Assembly: GCA_016124795.1 (NCBI GenBank)
Contig: WGNB01000049.1
Location: 1 to 44,514 of the forward strand
Source: Rhodopseudomonas sp.
GTDB taxonomy: Bacteria > Pseudomonadota > Alphaproteobacteria > Rhizobiales > Xanthobacteraceae
Reading direction: 5' to 3'
DNA length: 44,514 nucleotides
Part shown: positions 7,940 to 16,028 of the stretch, piece after piece
How positions within the stretch are numbered: position 1 is the stretch's first letter
Layout of the letters: each line of letters begins with the position of its first letter
Program-made: the position numbers and the translations under genes
Notes under the pieces: model-generated
The model's database searches: none
The model's input: only the letters and a program-made list of their open reading frames with translations
What the model was told of the DNA's origin: nothing

Positions 7940-8404
7940 ATGGCCTACGTAACCGAGATTGCCGTTTCCGAACTCGACACAGACGATTGGCATAAGGGGC
8001 TGCCGAAGAAGGATCCCAACAAGTGGAAGGTTGTCTGTAACAAGGACAATGATCCGCAGGACTTCAATAAAGGCCACGGCGGCAAGTTCATTTACATCTA
8101 TTTCAAACAGGACGAGAGCGGCTATCCGATTTCCGGGTTGCGCATGATTACCGGCAAGGATGCAAATCCGCCGGCACCGTGGCAGAAGATCGACGTCGAT
8201 CTGAACGCCAAAGCCGGCGGCGAGTTCATTTATCTCTGCTATCAGAACACGGCCAACGCGCCGCAAATTTCCATCCTGAAGGCCGGTTTTGGCGACACGG
8301 TCGAAAGCGCGATGAATGACTTCAGCGCGGGCGACATCGTTTTGCGGCAGGACGCCAATCAGGGGTCTGGCGGCAAATTCATATTCCTCGGCTTCGCCTA
8401 CTAG
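7940..8404 (+). CDS. Small threefold-repeat protein resembling MABP-type beta-prism domain
   Basis: A 154-residue soluble protein without signal peptide. Three internal repeats share the pattern hGGxFIYhxa: HGGKFIYIYFKQ near residue 47, AGGEFIYLCYQNT near residue 92, and SGGKFIFLGFAY at the C-terminus. Each is preceded by an N/D-K/A-G turn (DFNKG, DLNAKA, DANQG). This spacing and motif resemble the beta-prism of MABP domains, known in ESCRT-I MVB12 and in bacterial membrane-attack/perforin-like proteins, where they bind membranes. That similarity is from memory of the motif, not a search. The gene stands alone behind an AT-rich promoter. A lone prism domain suggests a lipid-, sugar- or metal-binding accessory protein. 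Confidence 0.6.
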   Translation: MAYVTEIAVSELDTDDWHKGLPKKDPNKWKVVCNKDNDPQDFNKGHGGKFIYIYFKQDESGYPISGLRMITGKDANPPAPWQKIDVDLNAKAGGEFIYLCYQNTANAPQISILKAGFGDTVESAMNDFSAGDIVLRQDANQGSGGKFIFLGFAY

Positions 8405-9127
8405 GTTTGACGGGGCCTTGTCGCTCCCAGGAATCTTGTCGCTCTCAAGAATAATGTGAACGCATGATGCCAACGCGCCGGCATGCGGCGCGTTGGCGGA
8501 CGAATATCGCGCGGGGCGATGTCGGCGCGAAGCGCCGACCGGTAACGGCATCTATTGCGCTGTATCAATGCGGGCTCTGAGGCGCCGGCTAGCTTGTCGC
8601 GATGGGAAGCCAATTCGCCGAAACGATTCCATCGAAGCTGGCCAGCGCCGGTCTGCCGGTCACTATGCCTGAGCACCAACCGGCCGCGACCAGCCGCGCG
8701 GCATGGCCGAGCGGACCTTTGCGCGCAATCGCGGGTCCCGGGTTTGCGGTGACGGTCAATTATCTTCCGCTGGCCGAGGCGCAACCGGTGGCCGCACCGA
8801 ACGCGGCATAGACGGGCCTTCGTCTCCCGGGAAATGATTTGAGGGCGGCCCTGGAGCCGGCCTTTGTCATTTATTGCAGCAAGCGTAGTCTGGATGGAGC
8901 GACGCAAAATCCGGGGCCATGGACACGGCGCGAGTCCCGCATTCCGCTTCGCGCCATGCGGGATACGAGTTGGCTTCCATGCGCGCGGTAAGCTCGCTTC
9001 ACCTCTCCGATGGGGAGAGCTCGACGCGCGAAGCGCGGCGGGTGAGGGGTTATGGCGTGACCATAAGTCTCGGAGCCCCGCCGGAAGGGTTGAGCGTCGC
9101 GAAACCCAGAGCTGCCATGATGCGGCC
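8405..9127. other. 723-bp region without a convincing gene; decayed repeats
   Basis: No frame here has both a ribosome-binding site and family-like composition. A 69-codon frame at 8602-8811 is possible but unsupported. The right half, roughly 8885-9120, reads like a mosaic of short palindromes: a hairpin CTCTCC/GGAGAG at 9003-9019, a CGCG/CGCG element at about 9025-9039, and TTATGG/CCATAA at 9050-9066. This text resembles the dispersed intergenic repeats common in Bradyrhizobiaceae. Confidence 0.5.
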
Positions 9128-9158
9128 TTGACTTAGAGCGCACTCTAACCTGTATCGG
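9128..9158 (+). promoter_or_regulatory. MerR-type promoter/operator for merR-akr
   Basis: A -35 element TTGACT at 9128-9133 is followed by the perfect dyad TTAGAG-CGCA-CTCTAA at 9133-9148, then TGTATC/TATCGG at 9151-9158 as the -10. The dyad fills the spacer, as in MerR-family promoters, where the bound activator untwists an over-long spacer. The TTAGAG/CTCTAA half-site is the type I associate with aldehyde- or thiol-responsive MerR regulators (AdhR/NmlR group). It probably drives both downstream genes and is autoregulated. Confidence 0.75.
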
Positions 9159-9187
9159 TAATGGCGTCGTGACAGACAGGGTTGACG

Positions 9188-9601
9188 ATGAAGATCGGCG
9201 AACTGGCGAAACGCTCGGGGCTGACGGCCTATACGATCCGCTATTACGAGCGGATCGGACTATTGCCGCGGGTTTCGCGCGGCCGGTCGAACCAGCGCGA
9301 TTATGACGCCTCGATCCTGAATTGGACGGAGTTCCTGCATCGTCTGAAGACGACCGGAATGCCAATTCGGGGCATGTTGCAATACGCCAAGCTTCGCGAA
9401 CGCGGGCCGGCCAGCGAGATGGAACGCTGCCGCCTGCTCGAGGAGCATCGCGATCGCGTCCGGGCGCATGTCGCCGAACTGCAAAGCTGCCTTTCTGTCC
9501 TCGATGAGAAAATCGCCGGCTATGCCGCCGCGCACAGGATGGAGAATGGACATGACCGAACCCGAAACAAACCTGCGCGGCGAAAAGCAGCCGCCCGCTG
9601 A
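9188..9601 (+). CDS. MerR family transcriptional regulator
   Basis: A 137-residue regulator. The N-terminal winged helix-turn-helix begins MKIGELAKRSGLTAYTIRYY, with the family ERIGLLPRVSR wing after it, and a C-terminal dimerisation coiled coil spans about residues 75-110. Cys81 and Cys101 are the only cysteines and could sense thiol-reactive compounds. An in-frame TTG six bases upstream is possible, but the ATG at 9188 fits the family start. The gene overlaps the start of the aldo-keto reductase by 50 bp, which suggests translational coupling and that the reductase is its main target. A basic tail (residues 120-137) lies in the overlap. Confidence 0.88.
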   Translation: MKIGELAKRSGLTAYTIRYYERIGLLPRVSRGRSNQRDYDASILNWTEFLHRLKTTGMPIRGMLQYAKLRERGPASEMERCRLLEEHRDRVRAHVAELQSCLSVLDEKIAGYAAAHRMENGHDRTRNKPARRKAAAR

Positions 9602-10598
9602 CACGATGCCCCGGCGCGCGCTCGGGCGAACCGGCCGGACGGTGTCGGCCATCGGTCTCGGTTGCATGGGCATGTCGGAGTTCTACGGGCCGCGCGATGA
9701 CGCGCTGTCGCTTGTCGCGCTGCAAACCGCGCTCGATCTCGGCATCGATTTTTTCGATACCGCTGACATGTACGGCTCCGGTCACAATGAGCAATTGATC
9801 GGCGGCTTCCTCAAAGGGCGGCGCGATCGCGTCACCGTTGCGACCAAGTTCGGCATTGTTCGCGGTCCCGGCGCTGGCGATCGCCGGATCGATAATTCGC
9901 CGGCTTATGTGCAAAGCGCCTGCGAGGCGTCGCTTAAACGGCTGGGGATCGACACCATCGATCTTTATTATTGTCACCGCCGCAATCCGGAGGTGCCGAT
10001 CGAAGACATGGTCGGCGCGATGGCGCGGCTGGTCGAGGCGGGCAAGGTGCGTGCGCTCGGCCTGTCGGAAGTGTCGCCGAAAAGCTTGCGCGCCGCGCAC
10101 GCGGTGCATCCGATCGCGGCGCTGCAAAGCGAGTATTCATTGTGGAGCCGCGAGCCCGAAGCCGGCACGCTCGCGACCTGCCGCGAGCTGGGGGTGACCT
10201 TTGTCGCCTATTCGCCGCTCGGTCGCGGCTTTTTGACCGGCACGCTCGGATCGACCGCGTCGCTCGCCGCCGACGATTTCCGCCGTGGTAATCCGCGTTT
10301 CCAGAGCGAAGCACTGGCCAATAATCAACGGCTGGCCGACGCGCTCTCCGCTTTCGCGCAACGGAAGCAGGCCACGGCAGCGCAAATCGCCCTGGCATGG
10401 CTGCTCGTCAAGAATGACGATGTTGTGCCGATCCCCGGCACCCGGCATCCGCGACGTTTGCCGGAAAACGCGGCGGCTGTGAGGATTGAATTGTCGCAAG
10501 ACGAGATTGCCACCTTGGACGATCTGTTTGCGCCGGCCTCTGTCGCCGGCGGACGCTATACCGAGGCCGGCATGGCGGGGATCGAGCCGGTCGCCTGA
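9552..10598 (+). CDS. Aldo/keto reductase
   Basis: A 348-residue NADPH-dependent TIM-barrel reductase for aldehydes and ketones. The catalytic tetrad is intact: Asp69 and Tyr74 in FDTADMYG, Lys99 in VATKFG, His142 in LYYCHRR. The cofactor-binding C-terminal segment contains VVPIPGTRHPRRLPEN. The sequence groups by eye with the AKR13/YakC-like bacterial enzymes (LGCMGMSEFYG). The start at 9552 has GGAGA at 9541-9545; an ATG six bases earlier and a longer in-frame ORF from 9468 are less likely. Controlled with merR by the operator at 9128-9158, which suggests a role in detoxifying reactive carbonyls. Confidence 0.9.
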   Translation: MTEPETNLRGEKQPPADTMPRRALGRTGRTVSAIGLGCMGMSEFYGPRDDALSLVALQTALDLGIDFFDTADMYGSGHNEQLIGGFLKGRRDRVTVATKFGIVRGPGAGDRRIDNSPAYVQSACEASLKRLGIDTIDLYYCHRRNPEVPIEDMVGAMARLVEAGKVRALGLSEVSPKSLRAAHAVHPIAALQSEYSLWSREPEAGTLATCRELGVTFVAYSPLGRGFLTGTLGSTASLAADDFRRGNPRFQSEALANNQRLADALSAFAQRKQATAAQIALAWLLVKNDDVVPIPGTRHPRRLPENAAAVRIELSQDEIATLDDLFAPASVAGGRYTEAGMAGIEPVA

Positions 10599-10602
10599 CA
10601 AG

Positions 10603-10635
10603 CGCCGGGCCGCCGGTTCTGCCGGCGGCCCGGCG
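10603..10635. terminator. Stem-loop between convergent genes
   Basis: A perfect 14-bp GC stem (10603-10616 with 10622-10635) and a 5-base loop sit between the ends of the aldo/keto reductase and the DUF6894 gene. There is no T-run on either side, so it may act as a transcription pause or RNA 3'-end stabiliser instead of a classic intrinsic terminator. Confidence 0.5.
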
Positions 10636-10638
10636 AAC

Positions 10639-10866
10639 TCATGTTCCGTCGGCGATCGAGACCTCGTCGATCTTGTGGCCGTGTGCATCGACGATTGAGA
10701 CGAACCAGCCGGCCCAGTCGAAGCCCGGCATCGTGTTGCCGGCCTTGAGGCCGTGCGCCAGCGCGACGGCGTCGGCGCGGGCAGCGGCGTTGCCGGCCAG
10801 ATCGATTCCCTGGTGATTGTTGAGGACCTGTTTGCCGTCGGTCAGGTGGAAGAAATATCGGGGCAT
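10639..10866 (-). CDS. DUF6894 family small protein
   Basis: A 75-residue protein starting MPRYFFHLTDGKQVL, the signature opening of a small family abundant in Rhizobiales (PRYFFHxxDG, then a conserved GxxLAGxAAARADAVxLA segment). The C-terminal half, WFVSIVDAHGHKIDEVSI, is predicted beta strand. GAGGAG sits seven bases before the ATG at 10866, so the longer upstream frame is not used. The family has no known function. Members are often multicopy and have been linked by context to stress, but nothing next to this copy shows its job. Confidence 0.8.
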   Translation of the reverse strand: MPRYFFHLTDGKQVLNNHQGIDLAGNAAARADAVALAHGLKAGNTMPGFDWAGWFVSIVDAHGHKIDEVSIADGT

Positions 10867-11074
10867 GGTGTGCTCCTCATGGCAGGGACTTCGGATGGGC
10901 CTTGACGTCGTGGGCCGCGGATCGCGCGGCCGACGAACAAGGCGAGGTGGACTATGATGCGGCGATGTGGCACGCGCCATCCCGTAATCTTACGGTATTC
11001 AGTGGCAGGATTTTCGCGATGGATGTGACGATCCTGATCTGGCCAGCCGTTCCAGCCGCCCGGTTCCTTAACCC

Positions 11075-11536
11075 ATGAGACTGCCGCCCGTTCCGCCGAT
11101 CCCGCCGGCGCATATCCCGATCCTGTTGCTGCTCACCGTCGCGGCGGCGGTTTGTCTGCTGCTGATCGCCGAATTGCGCGGCCGGTTGCTGCTGCTGCCG
11201 GCTAAGCTGCCGAAGACCGCGACGCCACGGCAGAGACTGGCGGCGAGCCTCGGCAGTCTGGTGGTGATCGCGCTGGCCAGCGTCGCGCTGTTTCTGATCG
11301 CCGGCTTTATCGGCATGAATTACGGACCGTTTTACCTGATCATGGCCGCGGCCGCCGCCTTGCTGACGATCTTCATCGCGCTTGGCGACGCCCGGGTGGC
11401 GCGGATTTGCGAGCACATGACCACCGGGCGGCTGACGCTATACGCGGCGCTGGCGGTCGGCGGCTGTCTGGTTCTGGCCCTCGGCTATGAGGTTGCCGCG
11501 AACCATGTCGGGCTGGCGCTCTATCATCGGTATTGA
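11075..11536 (+). CDS. Small hypothetical membrane protein with four helices
   Basis: A 153-residue protein of unrecognised family. Hydrophobic segments lie at about residues 13-33, 58-80, 83-103 and 120-143, giving four predicted membrane helices with a basic cytoplasmic loop (PKTATPRQRLAAS) between the first two. The N-terminus is Pro-rich. No clear ribosome-binding site precedes the ATG. Composition and codon use resemble its neighbours. No partner is evident from the adjacent genes. Confidence 0.6.
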   Translation: MRLPPVPPIPPAHIPILLLLTVAAAVCLLLIAELRGRLLLLPAKLPKTATPRQRLAASLGSLVVIALASVALFLIAGFIGMNYGPFYLIMAAAAALLTIFIALGDARVARICEHMTTGRLTLYAALAVGGCLVLALGYEVAANHVGLALYHRY

Positions 11537-11611
11537 GCGGCCGGCGGGGCGACGGGAGGGTCTTTCGAATCCTCAAAACCGGCCTATATTGGACAGGTCC
11601 GTCAACAACAG

Positions 11612-11704
11612 AAAGGAGGTGATCCAGTGTCTCATTGTCTATCGCCGCGGTCGCCGGCATTCGTGAACTGGATCCTCGCCTCTGCCGAGGGTCAGGTCAG
11701 GTAA
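11612..11704 (+). CDS. 25-residue ORF with an extended Shine-Dalgarno (possible leader peptide)
   Basis: The coding part is 11627-11704, GTG start and TAA stop, 25 codons (begins M-S-H-C-L-S-P-R-S-P, contains FVNWILASAE). The 14 bases AAAGGAGGTGATCC at 11612-11625 are the exact complement of the canonical bacterial 16S rRNA 3' tail, far beyond the usual 4-6 base match, with a 7-nt gap from GGAGG to the GTG. A TATATT at 11585-11590 may be the -10. An intrinsic terminator follows 80 nt after the stop. This forms a compact transcription unit of about 200 nt. It could make a small protein or be a regulatory RNA that engages ribosomes. Confidence 0.55.
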   Translation, partial: KGGDPVSHCLSPRSPAFVNWILASAEGQVR

Positions 11705-11783
11705 TCTGACTGAAACGATTACCTGGCTCACGCGCGTTTGGCTTTGTAGGCCGGACGCGGATCGGGCCACGGTCTGACAATGG

Positions 11784-11818
11784 AAGGGCTGCCCGCGAGG
11801 GCGGCCCTTCTTTGTTTG
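11784..11818 (+). terminator. Intrinsic terminator with GNRA loop
   Basis: AAGGGCTGCCC at 11784-11794 pairs with GGGCGGCCCTT at 11799-11809 (one G-T pair) around a GCGA tetraloop and is followed by CTTTGTTT. It closes the short transcription unit that carries the 25-codon ORF. Confidence 0.8.
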
Positions 11819-11960
11819 AGGAGGCGCTGCCTTGCTCAAGGCGGCTTTGCATTGTCTCCGTTCGGGGTGTTGTCGGCGGCCGCAGACGCGGACCGGTGGG
11901 TAATTGGCTCCATTGCGATTTGTCAAAGCGGGTCTGGCAAAATCCGTTCAATGTGCGGTC

Positions 11961-12272
11961 ATGTTCAGAAACCTGAAAGCCATGGTCTCCCGAGTGCCGA
12001 CGCAGCCGCACGATGCGGTTCGCAATCTTGGCGCGATGGCCGAGCGGCTTGAGCTTGCGCCCGTGTTCGAAGCGGCGGCGCCGGCCAACGCCAGTCCGGC
12101 GTCGTGGCCGAGCGGCGTGTCGCTGCTGGCGCAGATGGTCGATGCCTGCCAGCGCTGTGAGACGGCCGAAGTTTGTAATGACTGGCTGGCGCGCGCGCCG
12201 AATTCGATCACGGTGCCGCCGGACTTCTGTCCAAATGCCGACGCCCTGGTGCGGGCCAAGCGGAAGGCATAA
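11961..12272 (+). CDS. DUF6455-like small cysteine protein
   Basis: A 103-residue protein whose C-terminal half has the pattern DACQRCETAEVCNDWL...PPDFCPNADAL. Cys63, Cys66, Cys72 and Cys90 are spaced as in the DUF6455 family of alphaproteobacteria, which I recognise by this C-x2-C-x5-C and xxFCPNA signature. A metal or Fe-S site is plausible but not shown. The frame extends upstream to 11904; the ATG at 11961 is chosen because it opens the family-like part. No strong ribosome-binding site is visible for either start. Confidence 0.6.
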   Translation: MFRNLKAMVSRVPTQPHDAVRNLGAMAERLELAPVFEAAAPANASPASWPSGVSLLAQMVDACQRCETAEVCNDWLARAPNSITVPPDFCPNADALVRAKRKA

Positions 12273-12444
12273 GTCGGCTCTCGAAGGCCCCATAAGCTCT
12301 GCCCGAGTTCTGCCCGGCGTTCGGCGCAAACAGCCGGCCGGCCTGCAACCCGCCTGACAGCTGGAAAATATAAGCGCGTCAAACGTGGCGCGGACTCTGG
12401 AGCCCGCGTCAGCGTCGATGTCTCGCGCGCGATGCAGCGGTTCG

Positions 12445-13770
12445 TTAAACCGCGACCGAATGGCGCTTCGCACTCGTCGTCAGATAGGTGTCGAAGGCCG
12501 CGGCGGCGATCCGGATATAAGGCCGGCCTTTGTCGGTGACCGTGATCCGCGCGCCGTCGATGGTCAGCAGGCCGTGTGCCGCGAGGTCTTGCAGCGCCGC
12601 CAGTTCATCGGCAAACCGCGCCGCGCCGCCGAAGGCATCGAGATCGAGGGCCAGATCGCACATCAGCCGCTCGATGATCGCCGCGCGCAGGATGTCGTCG
12701 GCGCTGAGCGTCAGACCCTTGACGGTGGCGAGCTGCCCGGCGCTGACGGCGCGGGCATAGCCCGCCGTGTCGGGCGCGTTCTGGACGAAGCCCTGCGGCA
12801 GCTTGCCGATGGCGGAAGCGCCGAGGCCGATCAGGGCGTCGGCGTCGTCGGTGGTGTAGCCCTGGAAATTGCGATGCAGCCGGCCTTCGCGGGCGGCGAC
12901 GCATAGCTCGTCGTCGGGCAAGGCGAAGTGATCGAGGCCGACCGCCTGATAACCGAAGCTCGCCAGCGTCTCGGCGGCGACCCGCGCCTGTTCGAGCCGC
13001 TCGGCGGCGTTCGGCAAGCTCGCGTCGTCGATCAGCCGCATATGCGTCTTGAACCACGGCACATGGGCATAGCCGAACAGCGCCAGCCGCTGCGGCCGCA
13101 ACGAGGCCGCCAGTTCCGCGCTGCGGGCCGCATCGCGCACGGTCTGCTTGGGCAGGCCATACATCAGATCGAGATTGAGGTTTTCGATGCCGGCGTCACG
13201 CAACCAGTGCGCCGCGCGTTCGACCTGTTCGAACGGCTGCACCCGGCCGATCGCGTGCTGGACGTGCGGACTGGCATCCTGCATGCCGAGGCTGGCGCGG
13301 TTGACGCCGATCGCCTTGAGCGTGCGCACCAGCGGCTGGTCGAGCCGGCGCGGGTCGAGTTCGATGGCGTGTTCCCGCAGATCGCCGAGATCGAAACGCG
13401 AGGCCAGTTTGGCGGCGATGGTTTCCAGCCATTCCGGGCCGAGGATCGAGGGCGTGCCGCCGCCCCAATGTAGATGGGTCAGCCGCGCGCCGTTGAGATT
13501 GCCGATCAGGCCGATCTCGTCGATCAGCCGTTCGGCATAGGCGTCGACCGGGCCGCGCTTGCGCACCGCGCGGGTGTTGCAGCCGCAGTAGAAGCACAAC
13601 TCGGTGCAGAACGGGACGTGGATATAGAGCGAGACATTGGCGCCGGCCGGCAGCGTGTCGAGCCAGCCGCGATACGTGTCCGGTCCGACCGCCGCGGTAA
13701 AATGCGGCGCCGAGGGGTAGGACGTATAGCGCGGCACATTACGTTCGGTCAGCGTCAGCGATCCGGTCAT
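12445..13770 (-). CDS. hemN: Oxygen-independent coproporphyrinogen III oxidase
   Basis: A 441-residue radical-SAM enzyme that decarboxylates coproporphyrinogen III to protoporphyrinogen IX without oxygen, for heme (and bacteriochlorophyll) synthesis under low oxygen. The Fe-S/SAM motif is HVPFCTELCFYCGC, with Cys55, Cys59 and Cys62 plus the extra Cys64 that marks true HemN rather than HemW. HWGGGTPS follows near residue 95. The N-terminal NVPRYTSYPSAPHF is also HemN-specific. Length matches the family. Its ATG overlaps the stop of the ChaB-like gene in ATGA, so the two are translationally coupled. No FNR/FixK box was found upstream. Confidence 0.93.
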   Translation of the reverse strand: MTGSLTLTERNVPRYTSYPSAPHFTAAVGPDTYRGWLDTLPAGANVSLYIHVPFCTELCFYCGCNTRAVRKRGPVDAYAERLIDEIGLIGNLNGARLTHLHWGGGTPSILGPEWLETIAAKLASRFDLGDLREHAIELDPRRLDQPLVRTLKAIGVNRASLGMQDASPHVQHAIGRVQPFEQVERAAHWLRDAGIENLNLDLMYGLPKQTVRDAARSAELAASLRPQRLALFGYAHVPWFKTHMRLIDDASLPNAAERLEQARVAAETLASFGYQAVGLDHFALPDDELCVAAREGRLHRNFQGYTTDDADALIGLGASAIGKLPQGFVQNAPDTAGYARAVSAGQLATVKGLTLSADDILRAAIIERLMCDLALDLDAFGGAARFADELAALQDLAAHGLLTIDGARITVTDKGRPYIRIAAAAFDTYLTTSAKRHSVAV

Positions 13771-13988
13771 GAGGCGGTCTTCTCTCGTGGCACCCAGCAT
13801 TCGCCGTCCTTGACGTAGCCGCGTTTGACGGCGGCCCAGGCGATCATGTGGGCGCGGGCTTCGCGTTTGGCATCGCCGGCATAGGCACCGTAGGCGTGGT
13901 TGAATGCGGCGCGATAAATGTCCTGGGCATGCTCGGGCAGGTGATTGCGGACGCTGGGCGGCAGTTGATCATTGGTCTGATAAGGCAT
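13767..13988 (-). CDS. ChaB family protein
   Basis: A 73-residue protein with the ChaB domain: LPPSVRNHLPEHAQDIYRAAFNHA, then the conserved AHMIAWAAVKRGYVK and a WVP end. ChaB was named as a putative cation-transport regulator, but its molecular role is unsettled. The gene's last four bases overlap the hemN start codon (ATGA), making a two-gene unit. The pairing suggests cotranscription more than a shared pathway. Confidence 0.85.
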   Translation of the reverse strand: MPYQTNDQLPPSVRNHLPEHAQDIYRAAFNHAYGAYAGDAKREARAHMIAWAAVKRGYVKDGECWVPREKTAS

Positions 13989-14100
13989 CCGCGGAACCCG
14001 ATTTGCGCCGGGGTTTTTGATTATTGTTAGCTAGCGTAGGCCGGCATGCCACCGCATTGCGTTAAATCAACCGGCCCCCGGAGGGTTGCAGGGCGGCGCA

Positions 14101-14132
14101 TAAAAAAATCGCCGGGCTTTCGGCCCGGCGAT
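14101..14132 (-). terminator. Intrinsic terminator of the coiled-coil gene
   Basis: On the minus strand a 10-bp stem (14132-14123 with 14117-14108, ATCGCCGGGC type) with a 5-base loop is followed by a run of seven T (14108-14102), 28 nt after the stop of the coiled-coil gene. Confidence 0.85.
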
Positions 14133-14159
14133 GTGGCAGTTGGCAATGCGGCGGCGCTA

Positions 14160-15656
14160 TCAGGCGGCGTTGGCGGCGTCCAGTTCGTCCGGTTCTTCGT
14201 TCGCCTGCTGCTGGCGCTGGAGGCTCATCACTTCGCGCATCACGCGGGCGAAATCCTTGCGGGCGGCCTCGAGCGCACCCTCGACCACGGCGCGGTCGAG
14301 CTTTTCGCGGCGCAGTGCGGCGCCGAGTTCCTCGATCGCCTGTTCGGCCAGTTCCTTGTCGTTGGCGCGGGCGGCGGTCAGCGCCTCGATCTCGGCGGTC
14401 AGGGCGGCGGTGGTGTCCTCGGCGCGGGCGAGCGCGGCTTCCTTGCCGACAAAGGCGCGGGTCAGGGCGGCGCTGCGTTCCATCAGCGTGGCGCGGGACT
14501 GGTCGAGGTCCTTCATTTCGCCGTCGCGGCGGATGCGCTCGGCCTCCATGTCGCCGATCCGGGCCTGCAGATTGTCGCGCTCGCTCAAGGCGTCGCTGAG
14601 CCGGCGGTCGTAGTCGCGGATTTCCTCGGCGCGGGCCAGCAGATGGTCGCGGGCCTCGCCGAGCAGGCGGTCTGTGGTGGCCGCGCGCGATTGCAGCGCC
14701 TCGAAGCGCATCCGCTGGCTGGTCAGTTCGTGATCGTGGCGTTCGTTGTTCTCGTCGACCGCGGAGACCAGCCGGGCGCGCTCGTTATTGACCTCGGCGA
14801 AGTTGTTCTCGACGTGGCGCAGGCGGCCTTGCGCGGCGGCGAGGCTGGCCTCGGTTTCGGTCAGTTTGCGCGCCATGCGGCTGGCGTCGGTATTCATCTT
14901 GTCGAGGGTGGTCTGCAGCGCGCGCTTTTCGTCGTCGGCCATCAGCAGGCGCTGGCGGGCGGCGTTGATATCGGACTCCAGCGTGATGACCCGCTTGTTG
15001 ACCGTCGCCAGCTTGTCGGCCAGCCGGCGGTTCTCGTCGCGCTGGCTGTTGGCTTCGGTGGTCTGCTGGGCGAGACGGCCGTCGAGGTCGGCGATCTGGG
15101 CGCGCCGGGCGGCGACGTCGATGGCGATCTCGGCCTTGGCCGCTTCCGCCGCGCGCAACATGTTCTGGCTGCTCGCGAGTTCCTGACGCAGCGCGCCGGC
15201 ATCCTTCTCCGACGCCTGGAGCTTCTTCTCCAGTTCGGCGACCTCGTTGCGCAGCTTGCCGTAGGCCGTCCGGGTATTGTTGAGGACGGTTTGCAGATTG
15301 ATCTTCTCGGCCTTTTCCGCCTCGAAGGCGCGTAGCGCCTTGGTCACCGGATCGGCCAGCCGGGCAACCGCCGCCTTGATGGCGTCGAGTTCGCCGATCT
15401 TGGCGTTGGCGTCGAGCAGCAGGTTGCGCAGCGTCTCGTTGTCGTTGCCGATCTGGGCGCCGAGGCTGGAAAACAGCTCTTCGTCGACTTCGAGCGGATT
15501 TTCGGTCGGCAGGCCGGCGTCGTTCGGGACGTGGGTGTCGTCGTCGTTGGTCAGCGGATTGTGCGGCAGCGGGGTTTCCAGCGTGGTCGGCGAGGGATGC
15601 GCCAGCAGGTCATAAGCACTCGGTTTGCGGGCAAAAATGCCACCAAACTTGCTCAT
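14160..15656 (-). CDS. Large coiled-coil protein, cytoskeleton-like
   Basis: A 498-residue protein that is almost entirely alpha-helical coiled coil from about residue 75 to 480, with heptad-like spacing of Leu, Ile and Ala and long runs of Glu/Arg/Lys/Gln. The first 70 residues are non-helical, Pro/Asn/Asp-rich, with conserved-looking starts (MSKFGGIFARKPSAYDLL). The C-terminus is QRQQQANEEPDELDAANAA. There is no signal peptide or membrane segment. The layout (short disordered head, long rod, short tail) resembles bacterial filament-forming or polar scaffold proteins; I do not recognise a named family. GAGGGA is 7-8 nt before the ATG. It has its own terminator and looks monocistronic. Confidence 0.75.
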   Translation of the reverse strand: MSKFGGIFARKPSAYDLLAHPSPTTLETPLPHNPLTNDDDTHVPNDAGLPTENPLEVDEELFSSLGAQIGNDNETLRNLLLDANAKIGELDAIKAAVARLADPVTKALRAFEAEKAEKINLQTVLNNTRTAYGKLRNEVAELEKKLQASEKDAGALRQELASSQNMLRAAEAAKAEIAIDVAARRAQIADLDGRLAQQTTEANSQRDENRRLADKLATVNKRVITLESDINAARQRLLMADDEKRALQTTLDKMNTDASRMARKLTETEASLAAAQGRLRHVENNFAEVNNERARLVSAVDENNERHDHELTSQRMRFEALQSRAATTDRLLGEARDHLLARAEEIRDYDRRLSDALSERDNLQARIGDMEAERIRRDGEMKDLDQSRATLMERSAALTRAFVGKEAALARAEDTTAALTAEIEALTAARANDKELAEQAIEELGAALRREKLDRAVVEGALEAARKDFARVMREVMSLQRQQQANEEPDELDAANAA

Positions 15657-16028
15657 AGACGTGATCCCTCATAGCGCCGATCCGCCCGGCCGTAGCGACG
15701 CCGAATCACTTTAGTAACTTGTCCTAACAGAGGGTAAATGTCGATGGTAAACGGTTCGTTAAGAAGTGGCCCGGTAGGGACAAAAACGGTCGACATATCA
15801 ATCTCTTGGTAGATCACCATCGCGCCGCCGAAGGGCCATTCCGGGCCGTGGCGGCCGGCCGGTCACCGGCCTCGGGGCCCGGCATTCGGGGGCTTCTGGC
15901 GCTGTGAATAACCCGGCCGCCGGGCGCTCCGGCCGGTGCCGGGCAGGCTCAGGGGGCTCGACTTGCGGCGGGAACCGGACGAAAAAGGCGGGCTGATTCC
16001 ATAACCTTTGTCCTATCGGGAGACATCG
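15657..16028. other. 372-bp intergenic region between divergent genes
   Basis: No gene is seen. The left 120 bp hold the promoter area of the coiled-coil gene. The middle is very GC-rich with short self-complementary stretches (CCGGCCGG around 15850, CCGGCCGCCGG around 15911). No match to a known element was recognised. Confidence 0.4.

Noticed and set aside
8602-8811. 69-codon plus-strand ORF after the beta-prism gene
   Set aside because: No ribosome-binding site, low-complexity Ala/Pro composition and no family resemblance.
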